DNA of 64,000 nucleotides, from NCBI GenBank assembly GCA_934501535.1, contig CAKSUM010000002.1:1-64000 (forward strand), written 5' to 3'. Positions 25,359 through 33,871 of this stretch are shown here, piece by piece. Position numbers and translations under genes: made by a program. Origin of the DNA: an uncultured Clostridia bacterium. Lineage in GTDB: Bacteria > Bacillota > Clostridia > UBA1381. A model generated the notes under the pieces. It saw only the letters and a program-made list of their open reading frames with translations. It searched no databases and was not told the DNA's origin. Each line of letters begins with the position of its first letter. The first letter of the stretch is position 1.

Positions 25359-26120
25359 ATGGGATATAAATGCAGTTTTATGGATAATGAGGCGTACACC
25401 GCGCAGGACGTGAACGATGCAATCGGACGGATTGCCGGGGACGGCGCGGTATTTTCCGACGCGGGCGATACGCTTGCGGATTTGAATACGGCGCTCGCCG
25501 GAATAGTCGGCTCGGGCACGCAGCTTTGCGGCTGCGGCGTGACAGAAACGGACGGCGTGTACAAAATCGGTGCCGGAACCTGTTTCATGGAGGACGGCTC
25601 GCAGATTACATTTGACTCGGACGGGTACGAAATCACACCGGAGGCAGAGGTAAAAAATTATGTTTACGTCAAGCGGAACGTGACGGAAAATACAATTGAT
25701 GTCATTGTGTCGCAGACACCGGGCAGCGGAGATTTTGTGCCGCTGGCGGAAATTGCGGAGGACGGAAGCGTCAGTGATACACGCAAATTCGCGACGGCGA
25801 AGGTGGTGCTGAAATCGGGACAGAACATACCAGCGCGCAGTTTTACGGTAAAAGGACGTGTTCCGCAGAAGTCAACAATAATATTTTCGGTTAATGCCGG
25901 GTATTCCGAATGGAAATACCTTATATGGAGCTATAACGGTAATCTCTGTATAATAGATTTGTCGAGCGGTGAATCCAAAGAAGTTCCGAGCGATAACTAT
26001 GTATCAACATCAGGGGTTATGATGGATGCAAAAAAAGAGGGAAATCAAATTATATTCACAGTCTGGAACAGCACAGTTTTCGAGTTTAAATTAAACGATT
26101 TTACTTTTGAATTGAGGTAA
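25359..26120 (+). CDS. Tail-tip or fibre protein
   Basis: 253-aa beta-rich protein. The first 150 residues resemble baseplate upper proteins (TAQDVNDAIGRIAGDGAVF and YEITPEAEVKNYVYVKRN). The C-terminal 90 residues are unrecognised and may bind the host surface. CGGAGGG precedes the ATG. Placement after the hub gene supports a receptor-binding or fibre role; no chaperone gene is adjacent. Confidence 0.65.
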   Translation: MGYKCSFMDNEAYTAQDVNDAIGRIAGDGAVFSDAGDTLADLNTALAGIVGSGTQLCGCGVTETDGVYKIGAGTCFMEDGSQITFDSDGYEITPEAEVKNYVYVKRNVTENTIDVIVSQTPGSGDFVPLAEIAEDGSVSDTRKFATAKVVLKSGQNIPARSFTVKGRVPQKSTIIFSVNAGYSEWKYLIWSYNGNLCIIDLSSGESKEVPSDNYVSTSGVMMDAKKEGNQIIFTVWNSTVFEFKLNDFTFELR

Positions 26121-26126
26121 GCAGCG

Positions 26127-26186
26127 ATGATATTTGAATTTACGGTAAACAACGATTACCTTAAATCTGCGGAAGTGTTGATGTAA
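26127..26186 (+). CDS. Very short reading frame (19 codons), XkdX-like position
   Basis: A 19-codon frame (MIFEFTVNNDYLKSAEVLM) starts 6 nt after the fibre gene. PBSX-type phages carry a very short XkdX gene here, but this peptide is even shorter and no clear match is visible. It may be a remnant or a translated spacer. Confidence 0.3.
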   Translation: MIFEFTVNNDYLKSAEVLM

Positions 26187-26219
26187 ACGGTTGTTTCCGG
26201 CTTCATGAGAGGGGATAGA

Positions 26220-26657
26220 ATGATGATAGAATTAAAAACACTGCTGTGTGCGGCGGCAGGCGCTGCAGGAGGTGCGGCAGCGTGGCTTTTGGGTGGCTGG
26301 GACGCCGATATTGCAGTGCTTATTGTGTTTATGGCGGTGGATTTTGTGATGGGATTGCTGCTTGCGGCAGTTTTCGGCATAAGCAGCAAATCGGCAAACG
26401 GCGCTCTTGAAAGCCGCGCATGCTTTAAAGGACTTTGCAGAAAAATCACGGTACTGTGCTGCGTTATGATTGGCTGTCAGCTGGACAGAATGTTGGGACA
26501 GCATTACATAAGGACCGCGACAATAATCGGTTTTTCGGTCAACGAGCTGATTTCCGTAACGGAAAATGCGGGACTTATGGGAATACCTATGCCTGCGTCG
26601 CTGATAAAGGCAATAGAGATTTTAAAAAGTAAGGACGATAATAATGCGGAAAATTGA
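26220..26657 (+). CDS. Phage holin (holin_4 family)
   Basis: 145-aa membrane protein with about three to four hydrophobic spans, an early LLCAAAGAAGGAAAWLLGG helix and the family signature region KSANGALESRACFKGLCRK, resembling toxin-secretion/phage-lysis holins. It makes holes for the endolysin encoded next. GAGAGGGGA precedes ATG 26220 (26223 is also possible). It overlaps the endolysin start by 14 nt. Confidence 0.88.
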   Translation: MMIELKTLLCAAAGAAGGAAAWLLGGWDADIAVLIVFMAVDFVMGLLLAAVFGISSKSANGALESRACFKGLCRKITVLCCVMIGCQLDRMLGQHYIRTATIIGFSVNELISVTENAGLMGIPMPASLIKAIEILKSKDDNNAEN

Positions 26658-27348
26658 GGACCTGCACCCCGATTTGCAGGTGTTGGCGAAGGAGCTGAAA
26701 AACGTATGTGCGCAGAACGGGCTGAAAATTGCAATCGGCGAATGTCTGCGCACGGTCGCCGAACAGGGCGCACTGTATGCAAAAGGCAGGACGGCGCCGG
26801 GGAAAATAGTGACGAATGCAAAAGGCTCAAGCTATTCGAGTATGCATCAATGGGGAATTGCATTTGATTTTTACCGTGATGACGGCAAGGGTGCATATGC
26901 CGACGGCGACGGCTTTTTTGAAAAAGTCGGCAAAATCGGGCAGTCGCTCGGTCTTGAATGGGGCGGCGAATGGAAAAGCATAACCGATTTGCCGCATTTT
27001 CAGCTTGCCGGCTGGGGGAAAACTCCGGCAAAATTAAAAAAGCAGTACGGCACACCGGCAAAATTTTTTAAAGCGTGGGAGGTATCGGATATGACGGCTG
27101 AGGAAAAGAAAGCGTTTGAAAGACTCGAAAAGAAAACGGCGGAGCTGGAGGCAAGGCTGGCTACGGCGGAGGGGACGAAAGAGAAGATATATCATTATAC
27201 GCAGGATTTGCCGGATTGGGCGAAAGCTACGGTACAAAAGCTTCTTGACAGGGGCTGGTACAGCGGTGCGGCAGATGATGATTTGAACCTGCCGGAAAGT
27301 CTGGCAAGGGTTTTGGTTATAAATGACCGCGCCGGTTTATACGGCTGA
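26644..27348 (+). CDS. Endolysin, peptidase M15 (L-alanyl-D-glutamate type) with C-terminal helical domain
   Basis: 234 aa. The N-terminal 130 residues are an M15_4/VanY-like zinc peptidase that cuts peptide stems in peptidoglycan: the zinc motif SSMHQWGIAFDF, catalytic region LGLEWGGEW and the final ligand DLPHFQ. A Glu/Lys-rich coiled linker (about 155-185) follows, then a domain with LPDWAKATVQKLLDRGW and RVLVINDRAGLYG that recurs at the C-termini of Firmicute phage lysins. Intact active site, so the lysis module looks functional. Confidence 0.88.
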   Translation: MRKIEDLHPDLQVLAKELKNVCAQNGLKIAIGECLRTVAEQGALYAKGRTAPGKIVTNAKGSSYSSMHQWGIAFDFYRDDGKGAYADGDGFFEKVGKIGQSLGLEWGGEWKSITDLPHFQLAGWGKTPAKLKKQYGTPAKFFKAWEVSDMTAEEKKAFERLEKKTAELEARLATAEGTKEKIYHYTQDLPDWAKATVQKLLDRGWYSGAADDDLNLPESLARVLVINDRAGLYG

Positions 27349-27362
27349 AAATAAATACTGTG

Positions 27363-27392
27363 AACGGTACGGCAGTTTTCCGCACCGTTTTT
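27363..27392 (+). terminator. Terminator after the endolysin
   Basis: AACGGTACGG (27363-27372) pairs with CCGCACCGTT (27380-27389) with one mismatch, followed by T residues. Confidence 0.75.
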
Positions 27393-27410
27393 GAGAGGTA
27401 ACTCATTAAA

Positions 27411-27456
27411 AAAAGGACAGCAGGTAAAATGATTTTATTTTACCTGCTGTCCTTTT
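27411..27456. terminator. Very strong bidirectional terminator at the cluster end
   Basis: A perfect 20-bp stem (27411-27430 with 27437-27456) with a 6-nt loop; the arms end in A4/T4, so it can act in both directions. It insulates the phage cluster from the convergent copper operon. The remaining 90 nt before copZ's stop show nothing else. Confidence 0.88.
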
Positions 27457-27544
27457 GAGTTTCCGAATGCAGGGCGGTTACTCTGCACGGTCTGAGCACT
27501 GCTCATCGGCGTATCGGAACACATGTCCGCTGTTTGCCTGTAAA

Positions 27545-27805
27545 TTATTTCTTCAGAAATGAGAACAGTCCGCCTCCGCCGGAATACGGCTCGCTGCTGA
27601 TGCCGAGCAGCGTGTATCCTGTGGATTTTACGGCGTCCGAAAGCTTTGCCTCATCAAGCTTTTCTTCGCTGATGATAACCGTTTCGCCCTTTGAATGGGA
27701 CGAGGTAACTTTTTTTACGTCAAATCCGTTGCGGATCGTGTCATTTACATGTGCTTCGCAGTGACCGCACATCATGCCGTCAATTTTGAGTGTTGTTTTA
27801 ATCAT
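27545..27805 (-). CDS. copZ: CopZ-like copper chaperone (HMA domain)
   Basis: 86-aa heavy-metal-associated domain protein that binds Cu(I) through MMCGHC near residue 11 and hands it to the CopA pump. An extra Gly-rich C-terminal tail (SGGGGLFSFLKK) follows the ferredoxin-like fold. AGGAGG precedes the ATG. It is the last gene of the csoR-copA-copZ operon, 51 nt after copA. Its MMCGHCEA loop is nearly the same as that of CopA's C-terminal domain. Confidence 0.88.
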   Translation of the reverse strand: MIKTTLKIDGMMCGHCEAHVNDTIRNGFDVKKVTSSHSKGETVIISEEKLDEAKLSDAVKSTGYTLLGISSEPYSGGGGLFSFLKK

Positions 27806-27856
27806 AATAATTCCTCCTGTTTTTGCCGCGCTGTGCGGCGTATTTATAAAAATGGG

Positions 27857-30355
27857 TCATTCAGCCGAAATGAACCTATAACCCTCTTTTTCAACGGCGG
27901 TTTTCAGCGTTTTCTCATCGACGGGTTTCGATGTTGTTATAATTGCCGTGCCGTCTTTGAAACTTACCTCCGCGCGCGAAACGCCGTCAATCGATTCCAG
28001 TGCGCCTTTTACGCGTGCCTCGCAGTGACCGCACATCATGCCCTTAATTTTGAGTGTGCGCGTATTCTGCGCCGATGTATGCGCCGGTGCATGTGTGCGA
28101 ACACGTTTGTCGCGCTTTGTGCTGCGGATTTTGCACAAATTGAGCCGCAGTGCGTTGGAAACAACGCAGAAGCTGGAAAGGCTCATTGCCGCCGCGCCGA
28201 ACATGGGGTTCAGCGTAAGCCCGAATTTGACGAAACAGCCGGCGGCGAGCGGAATACCGATTACGTTATAGATAAACGCCCAGAACAGATTTTCGTGAAT
28301 ATTTCTGAGCGTTGCGCGGCTCAGGCGTATCGCAGCCGGAACATCGGAAAGACGGCTTTTCATCAGAACGACGTCTGCCGCATCGAGTGCAACGTCCGCG
28401 CCGGCGCCTATTGCGATGCCGACATCTGCGCGCGTCAGAGCAGGTGCGTCATTTATTCCGTCGCCCACCATGGCGGTTTTCCCCTGTGTGCATAGGGTGC
28501 GGATAACGCTTTCCTTTCCGTCGGGGAGAACCCCGGCTATAACTTCGTCAATGCCTGCCTGTGCGCCGATTGCGCGCGCAGTGCGCTCGTTGTCGCCGGT
28601 GAGCATGATGACGCGTATTCCCATATTGCGCAGCTCGCGGACAGCTTTCGGGCTGTCTGGCTTAATTGTATCCGCAACAGCAATTATGCCGAGCAGAACC
28701 TCGTCTTTTGCAAAGAGCAGCGGTGTTTTTCCCAGCCCGGATAATTCCTCCGCCTTTTGCCGTAACGCCGGCGGAATATCGGTATTTTCGCCGATGAATT
28801 TAAGACTGCCGCCCAAAAGTGTTTTGCCGGAAAGTTTTGCGGTCAGACCGTTTCCGGGGAGTGCGGTAAAGTCGGTTACGTCCGCGGCGGACTGACCCTG
28901 CTGCGCGCATTTTTCGATAATCGCCTTGGCGAGGGGGTGTTCGCTTTTTGCTTCGAGCGCAAAGGCGCATGCAAGCAGCGTATCCGCGTCGGTGCCGTCT
29001 GACGGGATTACGTCGGTAACCACAGGTTCGCCGGCGGTTACGGTTCCGGTTTTGTCAAGAGCAACGATGTCGATTTTACCGGCATTTTCAAGCGTTGACG
29101 CGGTTTTGAACAATATGCCGTTTTTTGCACCCACGCCGTTGCCGACCATGATTGCAACGGGGGTTGCAAGCCCGAGAGCGCACGGACAGCTGATTACGAG
29201 AACCGATATTGCGCGTGCCAGCGCAAAGCTGAACTCGCGCTCCAAAAGCAGCCAGACGATGAAGGTAATAATCGAGATTGATATTACCACCGGCACAAAA
29301 ATGCCCGAAACCCTGTCGGCGGTTTTGGCTATCGGCGCCTTTGTCGCCGCAGCGTCGCTCACCATTTTGATTATCTGAGAGAGTGTTGTATCCTCGCCGA
29401 CGCGCGACGCTTCGCAGCGAAGAAAACCGGATTGGTTTATGGTTGCGGCGGAAACCGTATTGCCGGGCGCTTTGTCAACAGGTATGCTTTCGCCGGTCAG
29501 AGCGGATTCGTTCACCGCGCCGGAGCCTTCGGTGACGATGCCGTCAACAGGTATGCTTTCGCCCGGGCGCACAACGAATATGTCGCCATTTTTGACCTCA
29601 CCGACGGGGACGGTTACTTCGTCCGTACCGCGGATAATCACCGCGTTCTGCGGTGCGAGCCGCATAAGGCTTTTCAGTGCGTCGGTGGTCTTGCCCTTGG
29701 AGCGTGCCTCGAGCATTTTTCCTGCCGTGATTAACGTTAAAATCATGGCGGCGGATTCAAAGTAAAATTCGTCCATGTACCGCATTACGGCGGCACTGTC
29801 GCCGATGACCTGCGCGTGCGTCATGGCGAACAGGGCGTATACGCTCCATACAAAGGATGCGGACGCGCCGAGCGCGACGAGGGTGTCCATATTGGGAGAT
29901 TTGCGCCACAGGCTTTTAAAGCCGCTTATAAAAAATTTCTGATTGATGACCATAATAATGACGGTCAGTAAAAGCTGAACAAGCCCCATTGCCGTATGGT
30001 TGCCGTCGAACCAGTGCGGCAGCGGCAGATCCATCATCATGTGTCCCATGGAAAAATACATCAGTATTATGAGGAACACGGCAGACGCGATGAGCCGTTT
30101 TTTTAACAGCGGTGTTTCGCGGTCGGTGAGCTCGTCATCGTTTTGAGTCTGCTTTTCGCCCTTTACGAATGCGCCGTAGCCTGCGTTCTTTACCGCGGCA
30201 ATAATGCTTGCACTGCCGGCTGTTCCCTCAACCGCAAGGGTGTTTGTCAACAGACTGACCGTGCATGATGTTACGCCGTCAACCTTCGATACCGCTTTTT
30301 CAACCCGGGCGGAGCATGCGGCACAGCTCATGCCCGTAACGGTGTATTGCTGCAT
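27857..30355 (-). CDS. copA: Copper-exporting P1B-type ATPase with N- and C-terminal HMA domains
   Basis: 832 aa. N-terminal HMA domain (MSCAAC at residues 9-14); about eight membrane helices; the Cu(I) site CPC in ISCPCALGLATP; phosphatase motif TGES; phosphorylation site DKTGT; and GDGINDAPAL. Residues about 768-832 are a second HMA domain (MMCGHC), separated from the last helix by a short basic linker. A C-terminal HMA is unusual: most CopA proteins have HMA domains only at the N-terminus. It closely resembles the neighbouring copZ, suggesting duplication or fusion of a chaperone gene. Exports Cu(I) from the cytoplasm. Confidence 0.95.
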   Translation of the reverse strand: MQQYTVTGMSCAACSARVEKAVSKVDGVTSCTVSLLTNTLAVEGTAGSASIIAAVKNAGYGAFVKGEKQTQNDDELTDRETPLLKKRLIASAVFLIILMYFSMGHMMMDLPLPHWFDGNHTAMGLVQLLLTVIIMVINQKFFISGFKSLWRKSPNMDTLVALGASASFVWSVYALFAMTHAQVIGDSAAVMRYMDEFYFESAAMILTLITAGKMLEARSKGKTTDALKSLMRLAPQNAVIIRGTDEVTVPVGEVKNGDIFVVRPGESIPVDGIVTEGSGAVNESALTGESIPVDKAPGNTVSAATINQSGFLRCEASRVGEDTTLSQIIKMVSDAAATKAPIAKTADRVSGIFVPVVISISIITFIVWLLLEREFSFALARAISVLVISCPCALGLATPVAIMVGNGVGAKNGILFKTASTLENAGKIDIVALDKTGTVTAGEPVVTDVIPSDGTDADTLLACAFALEAKSEHPLAKAIIEKCAQQGQSAADVTDFTALPGNGLTAKLSGKTLLGGSLKFIGENTDIPPALRQKAEELSGLGKTPLLFAKDEVLLGIIAVADTIKPDSPKAVRELRNMGIRVIMLTGDNERTARAIGAQAGIDEVIAGVLPDGKESVIRTLCTQGKTAMVGDGINDAPALTRADVGIAIGAGADVALDAADVVLMKSRLSDVPAAIRLSRATLRNIHENLFWAFIYNVIGIPLAAGCFVKFGLTLNPMFGAAAMSLSSFCVVSNALRLNLCKIRSTKRDKRVRTHAPAHTSAQNTRTLKIKGMMCGHCEARVKGALESIDGVSRAEVSFKDGTAIITTSKPVDEKTLKTAVEKEGYRFISAE

Positions 30356-30395
30356 AATATATCACTCGCTTTCCGATATTTTTATAATTAAACGG

Positions 30396-30704
30396 TTATT
30401 TCATAAGTTTCTGAATTGTAGTAACGAGTTCGTCAACAACCTCGTCCTTTCCGTCGCGGATATCGCGCACCACGCAGCCGTGGATATGGCTTGCGAGAAT
30501 TTCTTTGTTAAAGGCGTTTACGGCGGCGCTGACCGCGGCGGACTGAATTAAGATGTCATTGCAGTATGCGTCGCGTTCGAGCATTGCCTGAATACCGCGA
30601 ACCTGTCCCTCGATGCGCTTTAAACGGTTTATCAGCGCTTTTTTGTGTTCCTCGGTGCGCATTGTGTGCTTTTCACAAGCGCAGCAGCATTTTTTTTCAC
30701 TCAT
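30396..30704 (-). CDS. csoR: Copper-sensing repressor CsoR
   Basis: 102-aa all-helical DUF156 repressor. The Cu(I) site is Cys48, His73 and Cys77, in the C-H-C order of CsoR, so it should release DNA upon copper binding. There is an extra N-terminal cysteine cluster (CCCAC, residues 6-10) beyond the usual fold. AAAGGA precedes the ATG. It heads the copper operon and its palindromic operator lies between its own promoter boxes. Confidence 0.93.
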   Translation of the reverse strand: MSEKKCCCACEKHTMRTEEHKKALINRLKRIEGQVRGIQAMLERDAYCNDILIQSAAVSAAVNAFNKEILASHIHGCVVRDIRDGKDEVVDELVTTIQKLMK

Positions 30705-30751
30705 ATATAAAATCCTTTCCCGTGCGTTTATTATTCCTTGAAACTGTCTTT

Positions 30752-30780
30752 ATTATATACCCCTTAGGGGTATTTGTCAA
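30752..30780 (-). promoter_or_regulatory. CsoR-controlled promoter and operator of the copper operon
   Basis: On the minus strand TTGACA (30780-30775) and TATAAT (30757-30752) have a 17-nt spacer. The spacer is the palindrome ATACCCCTTAGGGGTAT (30757-30773), a near-perfect match to the known CsoR operator. Repressor bound here must exclude RNA polymerase. Confidence 0.93.
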
Positions 30781-30787
30781 GCATAAA

Positions 30788-30819
30788 ATAAAAAGTTACC
30801 GCAATTTTTTTGCAGTAAC
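30788..30819 (-). terminator. Terminator after the HAD hydrolase gene
   Basis: On the minus strand GTTACTGCAA (30819-30810) pairs with TTGCGGTAAC (30804-30795) with one mismatch, followed by five T residues. Confidence 0.75.
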
Positions 30820-30858
30820 CTTTTAAGACGAAAAATTCCTTTCGGCGGATTTTCGAGG

Positions 30859-31530
30859 TCAGATATAATTTTTCAGCTGCGATAATGCCGTAACGGTGAA
30901 ATTTCCTGCGGTATCGCCGGTATTCAGCCTGTCGAACCAGCAGCAGTCCATGCCGACGCTTTCGGCAACCTTAATGTCGGTTTCGCGGCTGTCGCCCACC
31001 ATAAGCACGTCGGCTGCGGACAGACCGCACCGCGACAGAGCTTCGTATAAAAATCTCGGGTCGGGCTTTTCGTAGCCCAAATCGTCCGACACGAAAATAT
31101 CGGAAAAATATTGTGACAGACCGGAATTTTTAAGGCGGCTTGTCTGCATTATGAGAAATCCGTTTGACGCGGTGCAGAGCCGATAGCCCCTGCCGTGAGC
31201 ATAGCGTATAATATCCTCGGCGCCGTCAATCGGTACGGCGGGGGTGCGCATCTTAATCAGGAAAATATCGCGGAACTCATCGGCACGTTCGGGAATACCC
31301 ATGACCCGTGCGGTTTCGTCGGCGCGGCGGTCCATAACCTCACTGATGGTCAGAATACCGGCTTTCTGCATGTTCCAGAATTTTGTGTCGGCATGCATAA
31401 AGCCGCGGAAATATTCCTCCTTGAATTCAATACCCATGTCGGCACATGCTTCGCCCATGGCAATTCGTGCCGACGCTTCGTAGTCGAAAACGGTGTCATC
31501 AATATCGAAAAAAATTGCTTTGTATTTCAT
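30859..31530 (-). CDS. HAD-superfamily phosphatase, YjjG-like
   Basis: 223-aa haloacid-dehalogenase hydrolase. Motif I is FFDIDDTVFDYE (nucleophile Asp plus Asp), motif II the TASNG region, motif III/IV the KPDPRF and VGDSRETDIK region, so the active site is complete. The DIDDTVFDYEASA opening matches YjjG-type pyrimidine nucleotidases, which clear non-canonical nucleotides. The start at 31530 follows GGAGG; the longer frame lacks a ribosome-binding site. Single-gene unit ending in a terminator. Substrate inferred only. Confidence 0.85.
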   Translation of the reverse strand: MKYKAIFFDIDDTVFDYEASARIAMGEACADMGIEFKEEYFRGFMHADTKFWNMQKAGILTISEVMDRRADETARVMGIPERADEFRDIFLIKMRTPAVPIDGAEDIIRYAHGRGYRLCTASNGFLIMQTSRLKNSGLSQYFSDIFVSDDLGYEKPDPRFLYEALSRCGLSAADVLMVGDSRETDIKVAESVGMDCCWFDRLNTGDTAGNFTVTALSQLKNYI

Positions 31531-31749
31531 AAATCCTCCGAAAAAACAGTTATGCGGATATTGTATCATATTTTCCGCTGTAAATCAAGCGGTGCGGCGG
31601 AAAATGCGTGTTTTTCGGTCAGATATTCAAAAACAGCGGTAAAATGTGAATAAATTTGGGATATAATGTAAAAAAATTATACAATATACTTTATTATTTT
31701 AAAAATATATGGTATACTAAATAAAACGGCAGAAAAAGGGGGATTTATT

Positions 31750-32442
31750 TTGGCAAGCAGCAAGATTTTAATAGTAGATGATGAAAAAAACATTGTGGAA
31801 TTGATACGGCTGTATCTTGAAAAAGAGGGATTTACGGTGCTTTGCGCCTATGACGGGAGCGAGGCGCTTACGGTATTTAAAGAGAATACGCCGGATATAG
31901 TAATTCTGGATATAATGCTTCCGGGAACGGACGGCTGGCAGGTGTGCAAGGAAATCCGCAAAAGCTCGGATATTCCGATAATCATGCTCACGGCGAAATC
32001 CGACACCTTTGACAAGGTGCTGGGGCTTGAGCTGGGCGCGGACGATTATATGACAAAACCGTTTGAGGCGAAGGAGCTTCTTGCGCGCGTTAAGGCGGTT
32101 CTGCGCCGTTTTGACAAGCCGGAGCAGACGGCGTCGGACAAGGAGGTAAACTATAAAAACCTGTCCATAAATATTGAAAACTATGAGCTTAGAATAAACG
32201 GCGCGCTTGTGGAGGCACCGCCGAAGGAAATAGAGCTTTTGTATTTTCTTGCGTCAAATCCGAACAGGGTTTATACGCGCGAGCAGCTTTTGGAGGAGGT
32301 CTGGGGCTTTGATTATTTCGGCGATTCGCGTACCGTGGACGTACATATAAAGCGTCTGCGCGAAAAGCTTGAGCCGGCATATGCCGACTGGCAGCTGAAA
32401 ACGGTCTGGGGCGTCGGATATAAATTTGAGGTAAAGAAATAA
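31750..32442 (+). CDS. OmpR-family response regulator
   Basis: 230 aa. REC domain at residues 1-120 with the acidic pair DDE near residue 11, phosphoacceptor Asp in VILDIMLPG near residue 53 and Lys in TKPFEAKEL; winged-helix DNA-binding domain from about 135 to 228 (REQLLEEVWGFDYFG, RTVDVHIKRLREKL). TTG start at 31750 with AAAGGGGGA upstream. It is followed 1 nt later by its sensor kinase. Target genes are not evident; no transporter is adjacent in the same unit. Confidence 0.93.
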   Translation: MASSKILIVDDEKNIVELIRLYLEKEGFTVLCAYDGSEALTVFKENTPDIVILDIMLPGTDGWQVCKEIRKSSDIPIIMLTAKSDTFDKVLGLELGADDYMTKPFEAKELLARVKAVLRRFDKPEQTASDKEVNYKNLSINIENYELRINGALVEAPPKEIELLYFLASNPNRVYTREQLLEEVWGFDYFGDSRTVDVHIKRLREKLEPAYADWQLKTVWGVGYKFEVKK

Positions 32443-32443
32443 T

Positions 32444-33841
32444 ATGTTTAAGACGATATTTCAGCGGCTGTTTTGGACAAGCACGGCGATAATAGTGTTT
32501 GTAGTATCAACGGTGTCGCTGTCGATGATATTCCTTATGAAACGGTTTGTGCTGGACGAGAAGTTCACATCGGCGATGAAAGCGTCGCGCAGTATCGAAT
32601 ATCTCACGACGAATTTTGTTGCCGATGATGTGGACAGCCGTTATCGGCGCGTGTATGATTCGACGCTTGCGTCCTGGTCGATAATGGTCGAGGCGGATAT
32701 AACGGTAGTAAATCAAAGCGGCGCAATATTTGCGTCCACAAATTCGCGCGGGAAAGCGCAGCAGGAGCTGACGGAAAAGGTGCTGGAGGGCAAAACGGTG
32801 CGCAGTCATTCGGGCGGCGACTATATTATCGGGATACCGATACGGTATAACAGCGCGGTAATCGGCGGAATTTTCTATTATTTTCCGCCGGATATTATGA
32901 AAAATACCCTGCGTGATTTTTCGTCGATGATATTTTTGTCGCTGATAATCGCAATGATGATAGCGATGTGCCTTATAGCGTTTGAATCGCGGCATATATC
33001 GGTGCCGCTTAAACAGATAAACACGGCGGTTTTGGAGATAGCGTCCGGGAAGTTTGATAAGCGCGTAAATCTTTCGAGCAATGATGAAATTGCGCAGCTT
33101 GCGTCGAGCTTCAACTATATGGCGGACTCGCTGCAGCACCTGGAGGAGATGCGCGCAAGCTTTGTTTCGGACATATCGCACGAGCTGAGAACGCCGATGA
33201 CGTCAATTTCCGGTTTCGTACAGGGTATAATCGACGGCACAATTCCAAAGGATAAGGAAACGGAGTATCTCACCATAGTGCTGGAGGAGTCCAAGCGGCT
33301 GTCGCGGCTGACGAATGAGATGTTTGAAATGACAAAAATGTCATCACCGGAGTATAAGCTGTCGGTAAAGCGCTACGATTTTGCAGAGGCGGTAAGGCTG
33401 TGTATAATCAGCGCGGAACAGAAAATCGATGAACGCAAACTTCAGCTTGACGTGTGGTTTGAAAATGAATCGATGTACGTAATTGCCGACCCCGACGCGA
33501 TAAAGCGAGTTATTATCAATCTGCTGGATAATGCAATAAAATTCAGCAATGAGGGACAAACCGTAACAATCCGAGTATTTGAAAAGGGCAAGCGTGTTGT
33601 TTTTGAGATAATCAATTACGGCGAGGGGATAAGCAAGGAGGATATTCCGCATATCTTTGACCGTTTTTACAAGACGGATAAGGCGCGCAGCCGTGACCGC
33701 ACGGGCGCAGGGCTGGGGCTGTCATTTGCGAAGAATATAATCAATCTTCATTCGCAGCAAATAACCGTAACCAGCGTCCCCCAAGAAGGAAATAATAATT
33801 ATAAAAAGACCACCTTCACTTTCACGCTCGAAAAAGCCTGA
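32444..33841 (+). CDS. Sensor histidine kinase
   Basis: 465 aa. One membrane helix at about residues 10-32, an extracellular sensing region to about 160, a second helix (SLIIAMMIAMCLIAF), a HAMP domain, the phosphoacceptor box ISHELRTPMTS near residue 246, and an ATPase domain with N box NLLDNAIKFS and G box GAGLGLS. Classical HK of the HisKA class, partner of the preceding regulator. The signal is unknown. Confidence 0.93.
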   Translation: MFKTIFQRLFWTSTAIIVFVVSTVSLSMIFLMKRFVLDEKFTSAMKASRSIEYLTTNFVADDVDSRYRRVYDSTLASWSIMVEADITVVNQSGAIFASTNSRGKAQQELTEKVLEGKTVRSHSGGDYIIGIPIRYNSAVIGGIFYYFPPDIMKNTLRDFSSMIFLSLIIAMMIAMCLIAFESRHISVPLKQINTAVLEIASGKFDKRVNLSSNDEIAQLASSFNYMADSLQHLEEMRASFVSDISHELRTPMTSISGFVQGIIDGTIPKDKETEYLTIVLEESKRLSRLTNEMFEMTKMSSPEYKLSVKRYDFAEAVRLCIISAEQKIDERKLQLDVWFENESMYVIADPDAIKRVIINLLDNAIKFSNEGQTVTIRVFEKGKRVVFEIINYGEGISKEDIPHIFDRFYKTDKARSRDRTGAGLGLSFAKNIINLHSQQITVTSVPQEGNNNYKKTTFTFTLEKA

Positions 33842-33871
33842 AATTTCCGCAGCTTACCGCTTTTTGCACGG

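Larger units (their letters stand above)
14134..27456 (+). mobile_element. Compact phage-derived particle cluster (PBSX-like or degenerate prophage)
   Basis: From the LexA-like repressor (14134-14775) to the strong terminator at 27411-27456, the genes follow siphophage order: terminase, portal, scaffold, capsid, connectors, tail tube, chaperone, tape measure, distal tail, tail hub, fibre, holin, endolysin. Missing are integrase, excisionase, replication genes, head maturation protease and any early region: the structural genes start 100 nt after the repressor operators. I found no flanking direct repeats that could be att sites. The layout fits a domesticated particle (PBSX or gene-transfer-agent style) or a decayed prophage; the shortened tape-measure gene supports decay or shortening. 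Confidence 0.85.

Noticed and set aside
14080..27456. att-site direct repeats flanking the phage cluster
   Set aside because: Comparing the sequences around both ends by eye gave no shared stretch longer than chance.
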